DNA of 64,000 nucleotides from Methanolinea sp. (lineage in GTDB: Archaea > Halobacteriota > Methanomicrobia > Methanomicrobiales > Methanospirillaceae): assembly GCA_018263335.1 (NCBI GenBank), contig JADFCY010000008.1, positions 23,912-87,911 of the forward strand, written 5' to 3'. Shown one piece after another: positions 26,489 through 35,670 of this stretch. A program made the translations under genes and the position numbers. Under the pieces are notes generated by a model. That model was not told where the DNA came from. It did no database searches and saw only the letters and a program-made list of their open reading frames with translations. Position 1 is the stretch's first letter, and each line of letters begins with the position of its first letter.

Positions 26489-27630
26489 TGCCTGATCACC
26501 GTCTCCGGGTCTTTCAGCAGGTGCCCGGTCACCACGCATACAATCTTCTCGTCGCGGTCGATTGCGCCCATATCGCGGAGTCTTTTCACTCCGGCAACCG
26601 AGGCCGCAGACGCGGGCTCGACCCCGATCCCCTCCTTTCGTGCGAGGTCGCGCTGCATGGACAGGATCTCCCCATCGGTCACGGACTCGGCGGTCCCACC
26701 GGTCTTCCGTATCGCGGCAAGTGCCTTCTCGGCATTGACGGGTGCGCCTATGCGGATGGCAGTCGCAACTGTCTCGGGATTTGCGTCGGGGATCACCTCG
26801 GGCAGTCCCTCGTGTATTGCCCTGACGACGGGGCTCGACCCGGATGCCTGGATCCCGGTCATCATCGGGATCCTGTCCATTCTTCCAAGCGTCATAAGCT
26901 CGGTGAAGCCCTTGTAGACTGCCGAGATGTTACCGGCGTTTCCGACGGGCAGCACCATGCGGTCAGGCACCTCTCCCAGCTGGTCAAGGGCCTCGAACCC
27001 GATCGTCTTCTGTCCTTCCAGGCGGAAAGGGTTGACAGAGTTGAGGAGATAGAGACCATGGGAGAGGCAGAGCTCGTGAACCATCTCAAGTGCCTTGTCG
27101 AAGTTCCCGCGGATCGAGAGGACCCGTGCACCGTGCATCAGGGCCTGCGCCACCTTTCCGAGTGCAACTTTTCCGGCCGGCAGGAGCACGACCGCAGGGA
27201 TGCCGGCCTTCGCGGCATAGGCAGCGAGACTCGCAGAGGTGTTGCCGGTGCTCGCGCAGGCAACGGAAGTCCTGCCGAGCTGCAGCGCCATGCTCACGCC
27301 GACTGTCATGCCTCGGTCCTTGAACGAACCGGTGGGGTTCATCCCCTCGTGCTTGGCGTAGAGGTGGGGGACTCCGATCTCCTCTCCGATGCGTGAGAGG
27401 TGGTAGAGGGGTGTCCCCCCTTCCTGGAGCGAGACCGGCTCAATCGAGACCGGGAGGATCTCGCGGTATCGCCAGACCGAGAGCGGCCGCCTTTTCCATG
27501 CAGCCAGGTCGACGTCGATGGTCTCGAGGTCGTATTCCACCGCCAGCAGGTGGCCGCAGCGCGTGCACTGGTATAGTATCTCGTCAGGCGGGAACGACTC
27601 CCCGCATTCTACGCACACGAGACGGTACAT
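26422..27630 (-). CDS. thrC: Threonine synthase
   Basis: This 402-residue PLP enzyme converts O-phosphohomoserine to threonine. The N terminus is a zinc-ribbon-like domain (CVECG and CTRCG), as in many archaeal ThrC proteins. The PLP lysine is in NPTGSFKDRGMT near residue 105, and the phosphate-binding loop is VGNAGNISA. The natural start is MYRLVCVEC at 27630. Confidence 0.93.
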   Translation of the reverse strand: MYRLVCVECGESFPPDEILYQCTRCGHLLAVEYDLETIDVDLAAWKRRPLSVWRYREILPVSIEPVSLQEGGTPLYHLSRIGEEIGVPHLYAKHEGMNPTGSFKDRGMTVGVSMALQLGRTSVACASTGNTSASLAAYAAKAGIPAVVLLPAGKVALGKVAQALMHGARVLSIRGNFDKALEMVHELCLSHGLYLLNSVNPFRLEGQKTIGFEALDQLGEVPDRMVLPVGNAGNISAVYKGFTELMTLGRMDRIPMMTGIQASGSSPVVRAIHEGLPEVIPDANPETVATAIRIGAPVNAEKALAAIRKTGGTAESVTDGEILSMQRDLARKEGIGVEPASAASVAGVKRLRDMGAIDRDEKIVCVVTGHLLKDPETVIRQCEPPLEIDADLPSLLSALQRS

Positions 27631-27754
27631 GGATATACATTGTGCGTCCAGAGGGGAAAAAGGAGGTGCCCGGGAAGGGAAAAGACGCCGGTCTCCGGCC
27701 ACAATTCGGCTCTCAGGAGAGAAGGGAGCCGGGCTTTCCAGCCCGCAGGACGAA

Positions 27755-28567
27755 TCACCGGTCCCTTGCCGTCCCCTCGGGTCTTTTCTCCGGAGATGGC
27801 CCGAGGTCATCGCGCCTGTCCCTTGCGACAGGGAGCGCAGCCCTCACCCGCTCGACATATTCCCGGTCGATCTCGCATGAGATGAGCGCCATGTCCTGCC
27901 CGGCGCGAACGAGGAGACCACCGGTCGGGTCCGCAACCAGGGAGCCGCCGCCGTACAGGTCGACCGGGGTGATCCCGGTAGTATTGATTCCTGCGACGTA
28001 GACCTGGTATTCGAGCGCCCGGGCCCGGATAAAGAGTTCCCAGTGCTGGAGCCGGGCTTGCGGCCAGGCCGCAGGAACGAGAACCGCGTGGACACCCGCG
28101 TCCGCGTACAGCCGGAAGAGGGAGGTGAAACGCAGGTCATAGCAGATGGCAAGCCCGCACTCCACTCCGCCAAGGGAAAAAGTGGCAATGGCGTCTCCCC
28201 GGCTGTAATGCATATCCTCGGATGCCGGGGAGAAGAGGTGGCACTTGGCGTAGGTAGAGAGAATCTCCCCTCCGGAGGAGACCACCACGCACGTATTCCT
28301 CGGTTTTGCCCCGCTCTCTTCGCGGAATGAACCCAGGATTGCGATAGAATACTCTTCGGCGAGCGAACGCAGTCTCCGCGTGATGGGCCCGTCGATCCCC
28401 TGCACGTGCAGGGTCGACTCCGGGTCCCATCCGGTGGCGAACTGCTCGGGGAAACAGATGAGGTCACCCCCGCCCCGTGATGCCCTGGCGATGCACGGCT
28501 CCACCTTCTCCAGGGTGGCCTCCGGGTCCTCCCAGACGCTTGCGACCTGGGCGCAGAAGAGTTTCAT
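27755..28567 (-). CDS. Nitrilase-superfamily amidohydrolase (omega-amidase-like)
   Basis: This is a 270-residue carbon-nitrogen hydrolase with the full catalytic triad: Glu in FPEQF (about residue 41), Lys in YAKCHLF (about 108) and Cys in AICYDLRF (about 142). The length and layout fit the omega-amidase/Nit2 branch, which hydrolyses small omega-amides. The substrate is not fixed by sequence. The C terminus has an unusual charged tail rich in Arg and Asp. Confidence 0.87.
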   Translation of the reverse strand: MKLFCAQVASVWEDPEATLEKVEPCIARASRGGGDLICFPEQFATGWDPESTLHVQGIDGPITRRLRSLAEEYSIAILGSFREESGAKPRNTCVVVSSGGEILSTYAKCHLFSPASEDMHYSRGDAIATFSLGGVECGLAICYDLRFTSLFRLYADAGVHAVLVPAAWPQARLQHWELFIRARALEYQVYVAGINTTGITPVDLYGGGSLVADPTGGLLVRAGQDMALISCEIDREYVERVRAALPVARDRRDDLGPSPEKRPEGTARDR

Positions 28568-28703
28568 ACCATTGGTGTGGGAGGCAGGGATATTTTGATA
28601 TTTCTGGTGCTGCCAGGAGAGATGCCGCCGCCACGACTACAGGGTTACCTGTCGGTCTTCGCTCTTTATGGTTTTCAACAGCGGGGAGTAAAAAATCCAC
28701 TTC

Positions 28704-30300
28704 CTGATGATACGGGATAGGTTGCGGGAAGCGCAACTGTATCAAAGCGGATAATGACAGATACCCAGCACTGGCGTTATCGTGCTTCGGGGATGCCACA
28801 GTGGCGGGGCGGAATTGCGGGAGAGTGCGGTTTGTTCCATGATGGAAACAGGGTTGAAGGGAACTTGTGACCGGAGGGGGGAGAATCCCCCCTCCAGACC
28901 ACCCCCCGATACGCGATAGGTTGCGGGCAGGGTGGATGTGGAATCTCGTGATTCCAAAATCGTCCCCAGCACTGGCGTTATCGCATTTCGGGGATGCCAC
29001 AGTGGCGGGGCGAAGCCCCAAGAACGTCATCGTGAGTGAGTGCGGTTAGGTTTCATCTTGGAAACGGGCTTGACCTGAGCCTTGTGACTGGAGTGGGGAG
29101 AATCCCCCCTCCAGGCCACCCCCCGAAACGCGATAGTCTGCAAGAAGAGCAAACTGGGAAACCTCGGATAATGACAAATATCCAGCACTGGCGCTATCGC
29201 GTTTCGGGGATGCCACAGTGGCGGGGCGAAGCCCCAAGAACGTCATCGTGAGTGAGTGCGGTCTGTCTCATCATGGAAACAGGGTTGACCGGAGCCTTGT
29301 GACTGGAGGGGGGAGAATCCCGCTCCAGACCACCCCCCGATACGCGAAAGGTTGCGGGCAGGGTGGATGGGGGGTCTCGTGATTCCGAACTCTTCCCCAG
29401 CACTGGCGCTATCGCGCTTCGGGGATGCCACAGTGGCGGGGCGAAGCCCCAAGAACGTCATCGTGAGTGAGAGCGGTTAGGGTTCATCATGGAAACAGAG
29501 TTGACCTGAGCCTTGTGACTGGAGGGGGGAGAATCCCCCCTCCAGACCACCCCCCGAAACGCGATAGGTTGCGGGCAAGGTGAATGGGGAATCTCGTGAT
29601 TCCGAACTCCCCTCAGCACCAACTCTTATCGCGCTTCGGGGATGCCACAGTGGGGGGCGAAGCCCCAAGAACGTCATTGTGAGTGAGTGCGGTCTGTCTC
29701 ATCATGGAAACAGGGTTGACCTGAGCCTTGTGACTGGAGGGGGGAGAATCCCCCCTCCAGGCCACCCCCCGAAACGCGATAGGTTGCAAGAAGAGCAAAC
29801 TGGGAAACCTCGGATAATGACAAATACCCAGCACTGGCGCTATCGCGCTTCGGGGATGCCACAGTGGGGGGGCGAAGCCCCAAGAACGTAATCGTGGGTG
29901 AGAGCGGTTAGGTTTCATCATGGAAACAGGGTTGACCGGAGCCTTGTAACTGGAGGGGGGAGAATCCTGCTCCAGGTCACCCCCCGATACGCGATAGTCT
30001 GCAAGAAGAGCAAACTGGAAAACCTTGGATAATGACAGATACCCAGCACTGGCTCTATCGCGCTTCGGGGATGCCACAGTGGCGGGGCGAAGCCCCAAGA
30101 ACGTCATCGTGAGTGAGTGCGGTTAGGTTTCATCTTGGAAACAGGCTTGACCGGAACCTGTGACTGGAGGGGGGAGAATCCCGCTCCAGACCACCCCCGA
30201 TACGCGATAGGTTTCGGGCAGGGTGAATGGGGAATCTCGTGATTCCGAACTCTTCCCCAGCACTGGTTCTATCGCATTTCGGGGATGCTAATGTGGGGAG
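28704..30300. repeat. Tandem array of ~215-bp structured repeats (eight inverted-arm modules)
   Basis: The landmark GGGGATGCCACAGTGG or a close variant starts at 28789, 28990, 29206, 29421, 29638, 29852, 30067 and 30281, giving a period of 201-217 bp. Each period holds a GGGGCGAAGCCCC hairpin, a GGAGGGGGG-AGAAT-CCCCCCTCC hairpin (sometimes with one mismatch), and a ~89-bp module with inverted 16-bp arms (CCCCGAAACGCGATAG ... CTATCGCGCTTCGGGG). Two different ~57-bp cores occur inside the arms: type A (with GGAATCTCGTGATTCC) in modules 2, 4, 5 and 8, and type B (with CGGATAATGACA) in modules 1, 3, 6 and 7. The frame does not stay open because the period is not a multiple of three, so it is non-coding. 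Edges are decayed. The array fills the gap between nitrilase and ndk. Confidence 0.9.
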
Positions 30301-30469
30301 GGCGTTATTGCAAAAGATTGCGGTTCTGATATCAGAAACAGGCCCTGCATCGTAGGATTTCTCCAATCCAGAAAAGCTTGTGCACGGACGTGCGAAATGG
30401 AGGTCGGAAAGTAGCATACCAGAGAAGTTGGGTTTCAAAGACTTATGGGATGAAAAATGCTTGATGTAA

Positions 30470-30490
30470 TGCGGGAGGGAAAAAAGGAAT
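30470..30490 (-). terminator. T-run after ndk
   Basis: On the minus strand a run of six T (30480-30485) follows the ndk stop by about 10 bases and ends the ribosomal-protein operon next to the repeat array. Confidence 0.45.
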
Positions 30491-30493
30491 GGG

Positions 30494-30943
30494 TCACTCG
30501 TAGAGGACCGGTTCATCCACCCGCTTGTAGGTGACGATCTCGGTTGCGGGGAAGTGGATGGCGATCTCGCGGGCAGCGCTCGCGGGGGAGTCGGACGCGT
30601 GGATCACGTTTCTCCCGATGTCCATCGCAAGGTCCCCACGGATGGTCCCGGGGGCAGCCTCCGCCGGGTTCGTCGCGCCGACGATGCGCCTGACCACTGC
30701 CGCGGCATCCCTGCCTTCCCAGACCATCAGGAAGCAGGGACCGCTCTCTATGTAGTGGCGGAGCGAGGGGAAGAACGGCTTCTCCAGGTGCTCCCTGTAC
30801 TGTTCCATGACCCTCTTCTCGGGCAGTCTCTCGAGGCGCGCCGCGACGAGCTTCAAGCCCTTCTGCTCGAGGCGCGTGATCACCTCGCCGATGAGCCCCC
30901 TGGCAACGCCGTCAGGCTTGACCATGACGAAGGTGCGATCCAT
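30494..30943 (-). CDS. ndk: Nucleoside diphosphate kinase
   Basis: Ndk (149 residues) transfers phosphate from ATP to other nucleoside diphosphates through a phosphohistidine. The active-site His is in RNVIHASDS near residue 114, and the N terminus [16 protein letters not shown] is typical. ATG 30943 is preferred over an upstream GTG. It is the last gene of the rpl7ae-rps28e-rpl24e-ndk set. In many archaea infB follows ndk, but here the repeat array does. Confidence 0.95.
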   Translation of the reverse strand: MDRTFVMVKPDGVARGLIGEVITRLEQKGLKLVAARLERLPEKRVMEQYREHLEKPFFPSLRHYIESGPCFLMVWEGRDAAAVVRRIVGATNPAEAAPGTIRGDLAMDIGRNVIHASDSPASAAREIAIHFPATEIVTYKRVDEPVLYE

Positions 30944-30951
30944 GGAAAGGC

Positions 30952-31143
30952 TCACTCCTTCCCCATCGCCTTTCTACCGGCCTGGGTCCACGGGACCCTC
31001 CGGGATGCCCGGCCAAGCCTGAAGTTGTTCTGGCACTTGGTGCTGCAGAAGTAAAAGACCGTGCCGTCCCTCCGGACAAACATCTTACCGGTCCCCGGCT
31101 CGATTGCGTCCCCGCAGAAACTGCAGTTTCTCTGTTCGACCAT
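30952..31143 (-). CDS. rpl24e: Ribosomal protein L24e
   Basis: This 63-residue large-subunit protein has a zinc-binding set CSFCG ... CSTKC. Length and the [12 protein letters not shown] block are standard for archaeal L24e. It lies between rps28e and ndk. Confidence 0.95.
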   Translation of the reverse strand: MVEQRNCSFCGDAIEPGTGKMFVRRDGTVFYFCSTKCQNNFRLGRASRRVPWTQAGRKAMGKE

Positions 31144-31150
31144 GATCTCT

Positions 31151-31360
31151 TCACCGCCGGGAGAGCTTCTTGGCCTCGCGCTCGGTCTCCAGCAGCATCA
31201 GCACGTCCCCCTCGCGGATGGGTCCGACCGTGTTGCGGGTGATGATCCGGCCCTTGTTGTTGCCGTCGAGGATCCTGCATTTCACCTGCATGGCCTCGCC
31301 ATGCATCCCGGTGGAGCCGATCACTTCGATCACCTCTGCGGGAGTTCCTTCGTCTGCCAT
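31151..31360 (-). CDS. rps28e: Ribosomal protein S28e
   Basis: This 69-residue small-subunit protein has an OB-fold and the conserved end [21 protein letters not shown]. It is seven bases after rpl7ae and is co-transcribed with it. Confidence 0.95.
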   Translation of the reverse strand: MADEGTPAEVIEVIGSTGMHGEAMQVKCRILDGNNKGRIITRNTVGPIREGDVLMLLETEREAKKLSRR

Positions 31361-31367
31361 GGCCCGC

Positions 31368-31736
31368 TCACGCTCTCAGATCGGCGACCTGTTTTGCAAT
31401 CTCGTCGATCATTTCCTTGGATTTCCCGGGCTTGACGATGGCAGCAGCAGCAGATCCCACGTCCAGCCCGCTCGCGGTGCCGATGTCGTTCTGCTTGTTG
31501 ATGAAGATGAACGGGATCTTCTTCTCCTCGCAGAGCGGCGGAAGGTGCATGACAATCTCTTCCGGCTCCACATCGGCTCCGATCAGCACAAGCGAGGCGA
31601 TACTGCGCTCGATTGCCTTCGTCGCCTCGTTCGACCCCTTCTTGATCTTCCCTGTGTCCCTGGCGACCTCCAGGGCTTCGAGGGCCTTGTTCTGAATCTC
31701 TTCAGAAACCTGGAATTTCACGTATGTCTTTGCCAT
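31368..31736 (-). CDS. rpl7ae: Ribosomal protein L7Ae / kink-turn RNA-binding protein
   Basis: L7Ae (122 residues) binds kink-turns in 23S rRNA, in box C/D and H/ACA guide RNAs and in RNase P RNA. The RNA-contact blocks [12 protein letters not shown] and the loop [11 protein letters not shown] are intact. It leads the operon. A GAGGTGA ribosome site precedes the ATG, and a possible kink-turn lies in its own leader. Confidence 0.95.
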   Translation of the reverse strand: MAKTYVKFQVSEEIQNKALEALEVARDTGKIKKGSNEATKAIERSIASLVLIGADVEPEEIVMHLPPLCEEKKIPFIFINKQNDIGTASGLDVGSAAAAIVKPGKSKEMIDEIAKQVADLRA

Positions 31737-31744
31737 AACTCACC

Positions 31745-31780
31745 TCATTCAGGAGTAGCGTAAATCTCCCTCATCACTCA
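31745..31780 (-). promoter_or_regulatory. Candidate kink-turn in the L7Ae mRNA leader
   Basis: On the minus strand the leader carries a box C-like GTGATGA (TCATCA at 31771-31776 on the plus strand) and a box D-like CTGA (31749-31752). Between them GGAG can pair with CTCC, flanked by tandem G-A/A-G oppositions and a G-U, as in a kink-turn. The lower stem is weak. L7Ae control of its own mRNA through such a motif has been reported in other archaea. Confidence 0.4.
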
Positions 31781-31875
31781 TCAGTCAGTGACGACGATGT
31801 AGCCATATCATTTCGACAGATGCAGACATAAAGGTTTGGAAGATCGCGGTTTTCCACCGGATTTCAGGCCGGAAA

Positions 31876-33999
31876 TCAGCCGGGAAGGGCGAAAATCTGG
31901 ACCCCTGCGCGGTCGTACACGGGAAATAGCCCGGCTTCGTGTACCCTGACTGCATACTTCTCCCGCTCGAGGTCTCCCACGTATATGTGGGTTGCATTGT
32001 ACGCCCGCATCAGGGACTCCGTGCGGTCGGGATGCTCGTACATGGTTCTGACGTCCTCAATCCGTCTCCCATACCACCCGTCTGTATCATCGCGCCACAT
32101 GAACTCGTGGAACGACCATCCCAGCACGGCCGGGATGCCAGTAAAGGATGAGATCCGGGAATAGTAGGTGTAATCACCCCCTATTGCCTCCACGATTCCG
32201 TGAACACCAGGGAGGCCCCGAAGGAATGCGACTGCTTCCGCATCGCCGGGATAGGCTGAGTTCAAGTATTCAAGCCCGTCCAGCGTCGCGCCCCTGTATG
32301 GCGAGTCGAGGGGAAGGACAAGAGGTGTGACCAGCAGGAAGACGGATACTGCGATCAGTGCCGCCCTGCCAAGCCATACCGGAGATCGGATTGCGCCAAC
32401 CCGCCGGTCAAGCATGTCTGCGAGCATCGCACACGAGGAGGCACCCATCAGCAGCCAGGCAGAGATATAGAACTTGAAGATGGTGTTCATCCGGTAGTAG
32501 GTGTCCCCCATGTTGTCCATGAGGTAGAATACCTCGCACATGATGACGATGGAGAGCCCGAGAATTGCAAGCACTTCCGATGGGCTTCTCGTCCGCCTGC
32601 AAAGGAGATAGACGAGCGGGATGGCGGCGAGAGCGGCTGCGCCATGCCCTGAAAGCCAGATAACAAGCGGGACGAGAAGGAGAAGGGGCCGCTTCCATAT
32701 ATCCCGGTACAGGTAGAGGACCATGATGAACAGGAAAAGGCCGTGCACCAGGAGGAAATCCGCAGGACCGGTCGGGGTATGCACAAAGCCCACCCCCTGG
32801 ATGCCCCGGGTGTTCATCTGGAAGTAAAACGGGAGGTAGAGGAGGACAGAGAGAACCGGGACGAGGAAGAGGAATGCAGCCGGGTGTCCCGATATCTTTT
32901 GAAGGGCACCGGCATCGCCTCGCTCCATTTTTCGATCTCTTCCTCCCAGGAGGCCGAGGACGCCTGCGACTGCCCTCGTTGTTGCCGAGCGGAGGATCTC
33001 AAGGTTCGGGGCACCGGGAGGAGGAGACGGTGTTCCCCCTTTGTACCATATCACGAGGCCGATGAGGACTGTCACTGGGGCATAGACGAGCACGTCCCAT
33101 GTGTTGATGAGCGGCATGGCACCGAGGCTGAGTGCCGCCAAGAGAATGACTGCCAGTCGATCCCGTGGCCCGAGGGATTGCCAGCGGCTCCAGGCATAGA
33201 CGAGGATGAAGAGAAAGAGCACCTGGTTGAAGATCCCAATCACGTGGGGATGAACGTCTCCCCACAGGAACGAGAAGAGGGGATACTCGTTGATGGTGTC
33301 GGGAATGGTCCGGGTGCTGTCCCAGAAGACAGTCCCCAGGCTCTTCCCCTGCATGACCTGCCAGAGAAAGGACGGGTTTGGGACAAGGAATGTGGCAAGG
33401 GTGAGGTATGCGAACCGTCGCACGAGGAGGCGTCCCAGCGCGTACATCATCATCGCAGAGAGCCCGAGCACAGTCGGCAGTGCCAGGTTGAAAGTGATAT
33501 ACGAAGGCACCCCGCTCACGATTCCCAGCGCACCGATCATCCAGTATCCAAAGTAATAGTAGACATCCAGGTATCCTCCCAGGAACCACGGGTCAAGCGG
33601 GGGAACGACCGGCACCCGCATGATAGAGGCGAGAAACGCGTGGTCCATGAACTTCTCTGCATACGAGATGCTCGGGTTGACGAACCTCACGCTCACCATC
33701 GCAAAGAAGAAGAGCAGGAAGAGGAACACCCACACCCCCTGGCCCTCGAATGCGTTTTTCGCGTATTCGCCTTTCCACGCGGCCCGCAGAAAGAGAACCG
33801 CGAAGGGGACGACTGCGATAAGTATCGGGAGGCGAAGGAGCCCGCAATACCAGGAGAGGAGAGAGAAGGCAAGGACGGATGCCGGGAAAGAGACAGGGTA
33901 GGCGAACTCCCGGAATGAACCTTTCAGGTACGGCCAGAGGGCGAGGTGGAGGAAGAAGAGCAGCAGCAGCCAGGAGATGACTGCCAGTGCCTGGAATTC
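31876..33999 (-). CDS. DUF2298 multi-spanning membrane protein; start unclear
   Basis: This ~708-residue membrane protein of the DUF2298 family has some 14 or more hydrophobic segments and an external C-terminal domain. The family is linked to archaeal surface glycosylation; its chemistry is not established. The coding frame is open from 33999 (EFQALAVISWLLLLFFLH), directly overlapping the AglD-like gene, but has no start codon there. The ATG at 34001 is one base out of frame, so a one-base loss or sequence error near the start is likely. The first in-frame GTG is at 33735, which would cut off about 88 residues of good membrane protein. Confidence 0.82.
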   Translation of the reverse strand, partial: EFQALAVISWLLLLFFLHLALWPYLKGSFREFAYPVSFPASVLAFSLLSWYCGLLRLPILIAVVPFAVLFLRAAWKGEYAKNAFEGQGVWVFLFLLFFFAMVSVRFVNPSISYAEKFMDHAFLASIMRVPVVPPLDPWFLGGYLDVYYYFGYWMIGALGIVSGVPSYITFNLALPTVLGLSAMMMYALGRLLVRRFAYLTLATFLVPNPSFLWQVMQGKSLGTVFWDSTRTIPDTINEYPLFSFLWGDVHPHVIGIFNQVLFLFILVYAWSRWQSLGPRDRLAVILLAALSLGAMPLINTWDVLVYAPVTVLIGLVIWYKGGTPSPPPGAPNLEILRSATTRAVAGVLGLLGGRDRKMERGDAGALQKISGHPAAFLFLVPVLSVLLYLPFYFQMNTRGIQGVGFVHTPTGPADFLLVHGLFLFIMVLYLYRDIWKRPLLLLVPLVIWLSGHGAAALAAIPLVYLLCRRTRSPSEVLAILGLSIVIMCEVFYLMDNMGDTYYRMNTIFKFYISAWLLMGASSCAMLADMLDRRVGAIRSPVWLGRAALIAVSVFLLVTPLVLPLDSPYRGATLDGLEYLNSAYPGDAEAVAFLRGLPGVHGIVEAIGGDYTYYSRISSFTGIPAVLGWSFHEFMWRDDTDGWYGRRIEDVRTMYEHPDRTESLMRAYNATHIYVGDLEREKYAVRVHEAGLFPVYDRAGVQIFALPG

Positions 34000-34969
34000 A
34001 TACCCCGCCAGGTTTTATCCCTCCGAATCGCTTCTCGAAGGCGCTCTTTATACTTTCCAGGACCCAGCCGCCAAAATAATAGATGGAGGCGATCCCGCCG
34101 CCGAGCGTGATGAGGTTCTTGACCAGGTGATCGACGACTGCGATCATCGCCGCGTCTGCGGCAGGGACTCCCGCGAGCGTGAAGGTGAGGGCAAGGGCAA
34201 GCTCGTATGTCCCAACCCCGCCGGGGGTGAGGGGAACTGCCTTCACGAGGTTTCCCACCACGATCGCGAGGACCACCACTGCGAAGGGTATCACTTCCTG
34301 GAACATCATGACGATAAAGACGCACACTGTCACGTCCATAAGCCATATGAGGATGGAACTGCCGGAAAGGAAGATCACTGCCCTTGCCGAAAGAGACGCA
34401 TCCTTTATCTGCTCCATGATGGTGAGCAGGGTCCGGATGATCCTGTTCTCAGATGTATGCTTCCCGGCAAAGAGGAGGACCGCGAAGAATACTGCCCCGG
34501 CTGCGAGGGGAAGCAGGATGAGGGTATAGAACCAGTCGGGGACGTCCAGGACAAACAGGAGGGATATGGCCCCGAGAAGGGCAACCGTCACGATGTCAAA
34601 GACCCGCTCCACGACAAGCGATGAGATTCCCTTCGAGACAGGGGCGTGCTTCTCGTGCCCGAGGATGAAGATCCTGACCAGGTCGCCGAGACGTGCGGGC
34701 ACGATGAGGTTTGCGGTCTGCGATACGAAGATGCACGCCGTGGAGAAGTTGACTCCGACGGGAATCCCGAGCGAAGCGAGGATGCTCCGGTACCGAATTC
34801 CCCTCACCCACCAGGCGGCCAGGCATACGAGCGAGGCAAGGAGCAGGTAGTACCATACGGCGTGCTCCAGGGCGACAAGGAGATCGTCCCATATGCGAAA
34901 GAGCATGAACGCGATGATCCCCACGGCAATCGCGGTGGAGACGATGATGGTGCTAATCTTTCTCCACAT
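33998..34969 (-). CDS. AglD-like membrane protein (LPG synthase TM / UPF0104 family)
   Basis: This is a 323-residue protein with about eight membrane segments and the family motif VPLTPGGVGTYELALAL near residue 245. Members are lysylphosphatidylglycerol-synthase transmembrane domains without the transferase domain, and in archaea they are found with dolichol-linked glycosyltransferases such as AglD. Probable role: flipping or handling of a lipid-linked sugar. It overlaps the GT2 gene by 17 bases upstream and the DUF2298 gene downstream. Confidence 0.87.
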   Translation of the reverse strand: MWRKISTIIVSTAIAVGIIAFMLFRIWDDLLVALEHAVWYYLLLASLVCLAAWWVRGIRYRSILASLGIPVGVNFSTACIFVSQTANLIVPARLGDLVRIFILGHEKHAPVSKGISSLVVERVFDIVTVALLGAISLLFVLDVPDWFYTLILLPLAAGAVFFAVLLFAGKHTSENRIIRTLLTIMEQIKDASLSARAVIFLSGSSILIWLMDVTVCVFIVMMFQEVIPFAVVVLAIVVGNLVKAVPLTPGGVGTYELALALTFTLAGVPAADAAMIAVVDHLVKNLITLGGGIASIYYFGGWVLESIKSAFEKRFGGIKPGGV

Positions 34970-35669
34970 GCAGCTGCCACCATAACCTGAGAACCGCCTT
35001 TCCCATCCGGAACACGTCGTTCTTTTTCACCGTTGTCCCGGACCCCTCTCTCCAGCGGACCGGGAACTCGACGACCCGGTACCCTTTCCGTTGTGATCGT
35101 ATCAGCACCTCGGTATCCCAGAACCAGTGGGGATCCCGGACAGATGGCAGGAGACCCATGAGGCGGTCCTTCCGGAATGCCTTGAACCCGCACTGGTGGT
35201 CGTAGAGCCGGCTCCCGAGAATTGTGCGCACCAGGAGGTTGTACCCACGGCTTGCGAGCTCCCGGCCGCCGCTCCTCTGGATCGTGCTCCCGGGCAGGAG
35301 GCGGGAGCCTGTAGCGATATCGGCCCCCCCACGGATGGCCCCGATCAACTCGGGGAGGTGGGAGATGTCCGTGGCAAGATCCACGTCGTAATAGCAGACG
35401 ATGCCTCCCCTGGCCTCGCCAAATGCCCTGGTGAGGGCCCTGCCCCTGCCCAGCCGTGCATCGCTGTGCAGGAGCCTGATACGGGAGTCCCGCTGTTCCC
35501 ATGCCATGACCTCATCCGCGCTTCCGTCAGTGCTCCCGTCTTCGGCGACGATGAGTTCGAAACCCGGGTCGATTTTTGCCAGCGCTTCGATTGACCTGGG
35601 TATCGCTGTCCGGAGGCTCTCCCTGTCATTGTATACGGGGATGACCGCAGTGACTTCCGTGCCCTCCAT
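34953..35669 (-). CDS. Family 2 glycosyltransferase (dolichyl-phosphate sugar synthase-like)
   Basis: This 238-residue GT-A glycosyltransferase has the nucleotide-sugar site AVIPVYNDRESL at the N terminus, ELIVAEDGSTDGS and the metal-binding YYDVDLATD. The later YDHQCGFKAFRKD and FWDTEVLIRSQRKGYRVVEFPVRW blocks match dolichyl-phosphate glucose/mannose synthases. No membrane segment is fused. The start is MEGTEVTAV at 35669, one base after the FAD-oxidoreductase stop. Confidence 0.9.
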   Translation of the reverse strand: MEGTEVTAVIPVYNDRESLRTAIPRSIEALAKIDPGFELIVAEDGSTDGSADEVMAWEQRDSRIRLLHSDARLGRGRALTRAFGEARGGIVCYYDVDLATDISHLPELIGAIRGGADIATGSRLLPGSTIQRSGGRELASRGYNLLVRTILGSRLYDHQCGFKAFRKDRLMGLLPSVRDPHWFWDTEVLIRSQRKGYRVVEFPVRWREGSGTTVKKNDVFRMGKAVLRLWWQLHVEKD

Positions 35670-35670
35670 G

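Noticed and set aside
28742..30107. Several minus-strand open frames of 60-165 codons in the repeat array, many with a shared LGLRPATVASPK start
   Set aside because: They repeat only because the DNA repeats. The period is not a multiple of three, so the frames break and join differently in each unit, and the sequence is dominated by hairpins.
28704..30300. CRISPR array
   Set aside because: The units are about 215 bp, with internal hairpins and only two core types. There are no short identical repeats separated by unique spacers of constant length.
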